A stretch of 64,000 nt of DNA. Origin: Betaproteobacteria bacterium (GTDB lineage: Bacteria > Pseudomonadota > Gammaproteobacteria > Burkholderiales > Eutrophovitaceae). Under the pieces are notes generated by a model. The model saw only the letters and a program-made list of their open reading frames with translations, was not told the DNA's origin and ran no database searches. A program made the translations under genes and the position numbers. This document shows positions 63,164 to 64,000 of this stretch, piece after piece (the first letter of the stretch is position 1; each line of letters opens with the position of its first letter). Location: the NCBI GenBank assembly GCA_020354125.1, contig CP070643.1:3510020-3574019 (forward strand), read 5' to 3'.

Positions 63164-64000
63164 AATGACTCTGGAATTCAAAGGTGTTTTTCCGGCACCG
63201 CCAACGCCGGTGACAGATGACGGTCGCATCAACGAAAAGGCGTTACGCCTGCTCCTCGATGACAACATGTCACACGGCTGTGGCGGCTTCTGGATGGCGG
63301 GAAGCACAGGTGAGGGGCCGATCCTTTCCGAACAACAGCGCGATGCCGTTGCGGAAATATCTGCCGACCAATGTAAGGACAAGGCATTGGTGATCATGCA
63401 TGTTGGTGCAATGAGCGAAGCAAGTGCAGTCAGGGCGGCGAAAACGGCGTGCGAGGCGGGTTGTGCTGCTGTTTGTTGCCTGCCCCCGCTGTTTTTCCCC
63501 AGCAATCAGCGCTCGATCACTGATTACTACAAAGCCGTGGCCGATGCCGCCGGAGACCTTCCTTTCTTTGTCTATAACCTGCCACAGTTGACGCAGGTCG
63601 AGACTGTCCCGGCGTTGATGGAAAAACTCATGCGCGAAATTCCCACCTTGAAAGGTTTGAAGCACTCGGCACATAACTTCAAGCACATCCGCGAATTTGC
63701 CGATATGGGGTTGATCTGTTTTTCGGGCAACGCTGCCTTCCCGCTGCCGGCACTGGACATGGGTGCGGTCGGGACCATCGACGCACCTCTGTCAGTCGCG
63801 CCTTGGCATTTCGTGGCCCTCTACAAGGCGTGGGCATCGGGCGACGCGGCACGTGCGAAGCAATTGCAGGATGAAACACGCAAATACGTAGATTTGGTGT
63901 GGATGTATTTCGCGCATGCCGATGTATGCAAGACGGTGCTCTCTGCAAGACTCGGGGTCGATTGCGGTCGCTCGATACCGCCTGTAATACGGTTGGATGA
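63164..64000 (+). CDS. Dihydrodipicolinate synthase/N-acetylneuraminate lyase family protein, 3' truncated
   Basis: The frame from ATG 63164 is open to the window end (about 279 residues; the family is ~300), so only the last part is missing. It starts MTLEFKGVFPAPPTPVTDDG, has MAGSTGEGPILS (GxxGE motif), the Tyr in FVYNLPQ, the Schiff-base Lys in LKGLKHSA, and CFSGNAA. These class I aldolases split or join pyruvate with an aldehyde; lysine-pathway DapA, sialic acid lyase and keto-deoxy sugar aldolases are alternatives. HADVCKTVL near the end is usual for non-DapA members. No lysine genes are nearby, so a catabolic role is as likely. Confidence 0.85.

Overview
The window comes from a moderately GC-rich Gram-negative proteobacterium, most likely a gammaproteobacterium. 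The evidence is an E. coli-type glutamate-cysteine ligase (gshA), an RND efflux pump with outer-membrane channel, several lipoproteins and twin-arginine substrates, Lon with a small heat-shock protein, and Shine-Dalgarno starts (ATG, GTG) throughout. No rRNA or tRNA gene, CRISPR array, prophage or conjugative gene was recognised. Most of it looks like chromosomal core and metabolic accessory DNA.

Layout. 1-5.3 kb: a truncated gamma-glutamylcyclotransferase-like gene, a MAPEG protein, an SDR, a ThDP-dependent acetolactate-synthase-like enzyme, then a queuosine pair: an unusual three-domain QueD-type protein and QueE. 5.4-12.1 kb: Sel1 protein, divergent SDR, gshA, TAT-exported lactonase, GST and a two-gene chromate transporter. 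12.3-21.2 kb: an acyl-CoA catabolic block (class II aldolase, two SDRs, two enoyl-CoA hydratases, acetoacetyl-CoA synthetase, a tandem family III CoA transferase). 21.2-23.3 kb: small unknowns and a hydrolase. 23.4-27.7 kb: the Anbu proteasome-ancestor operon (ATP-grasp, alpha-E, transglutaminase, Anbu), with two different minisatellites in its intergenic gaps. 27.9-33.7 kb: RND tripartite efflux operon. 33.8-39.2 kb: di-haem oxidoreductase, a 233-bp inverted-repeat element, TAT-exported amidohydrolase with a small secreted cysteine protein upstream, and an orphan ABC binding protein. 39.5-42.0 kb: a GCS2-type carboxylate-amine ligase paired with an M14-type deacylase. 42.4-45.9 kb: a universal stress protein behind an FNR/ANR-like site, a lipoprotein, a persulfide dioxygenase-rhodanese fusion and an aldo/keto reductase. 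46.2-50.7 kb: a 1516-residue SF1 helicase with a C-terminal Vsr-like nuclease. 51.0-55.7 kb: a frameshifted class I aldolase, a methyltransferase-ATP-grasp fusion and an M32 carboxypeptidase. 55.7-64.0 kb: a lipoprotein, a decayed DUF3943 gene, GST, sHSP-lon, a Met/Gly-repeat secreted protein, and the start of a DapA-family gene that runs off the end.

A recurring theme is ATP-dependent amide-bond ligases placed beside matching amide hydrolases: the Anbu operon, GCS2 with M14, and methyltransferase-ATP-grasp with M32. The last pair and the three-domain QueD-type protein are the best candidates for undescribed biology. The helicase-nuclease is a possible stand-alone defence or DNA-processing protein.
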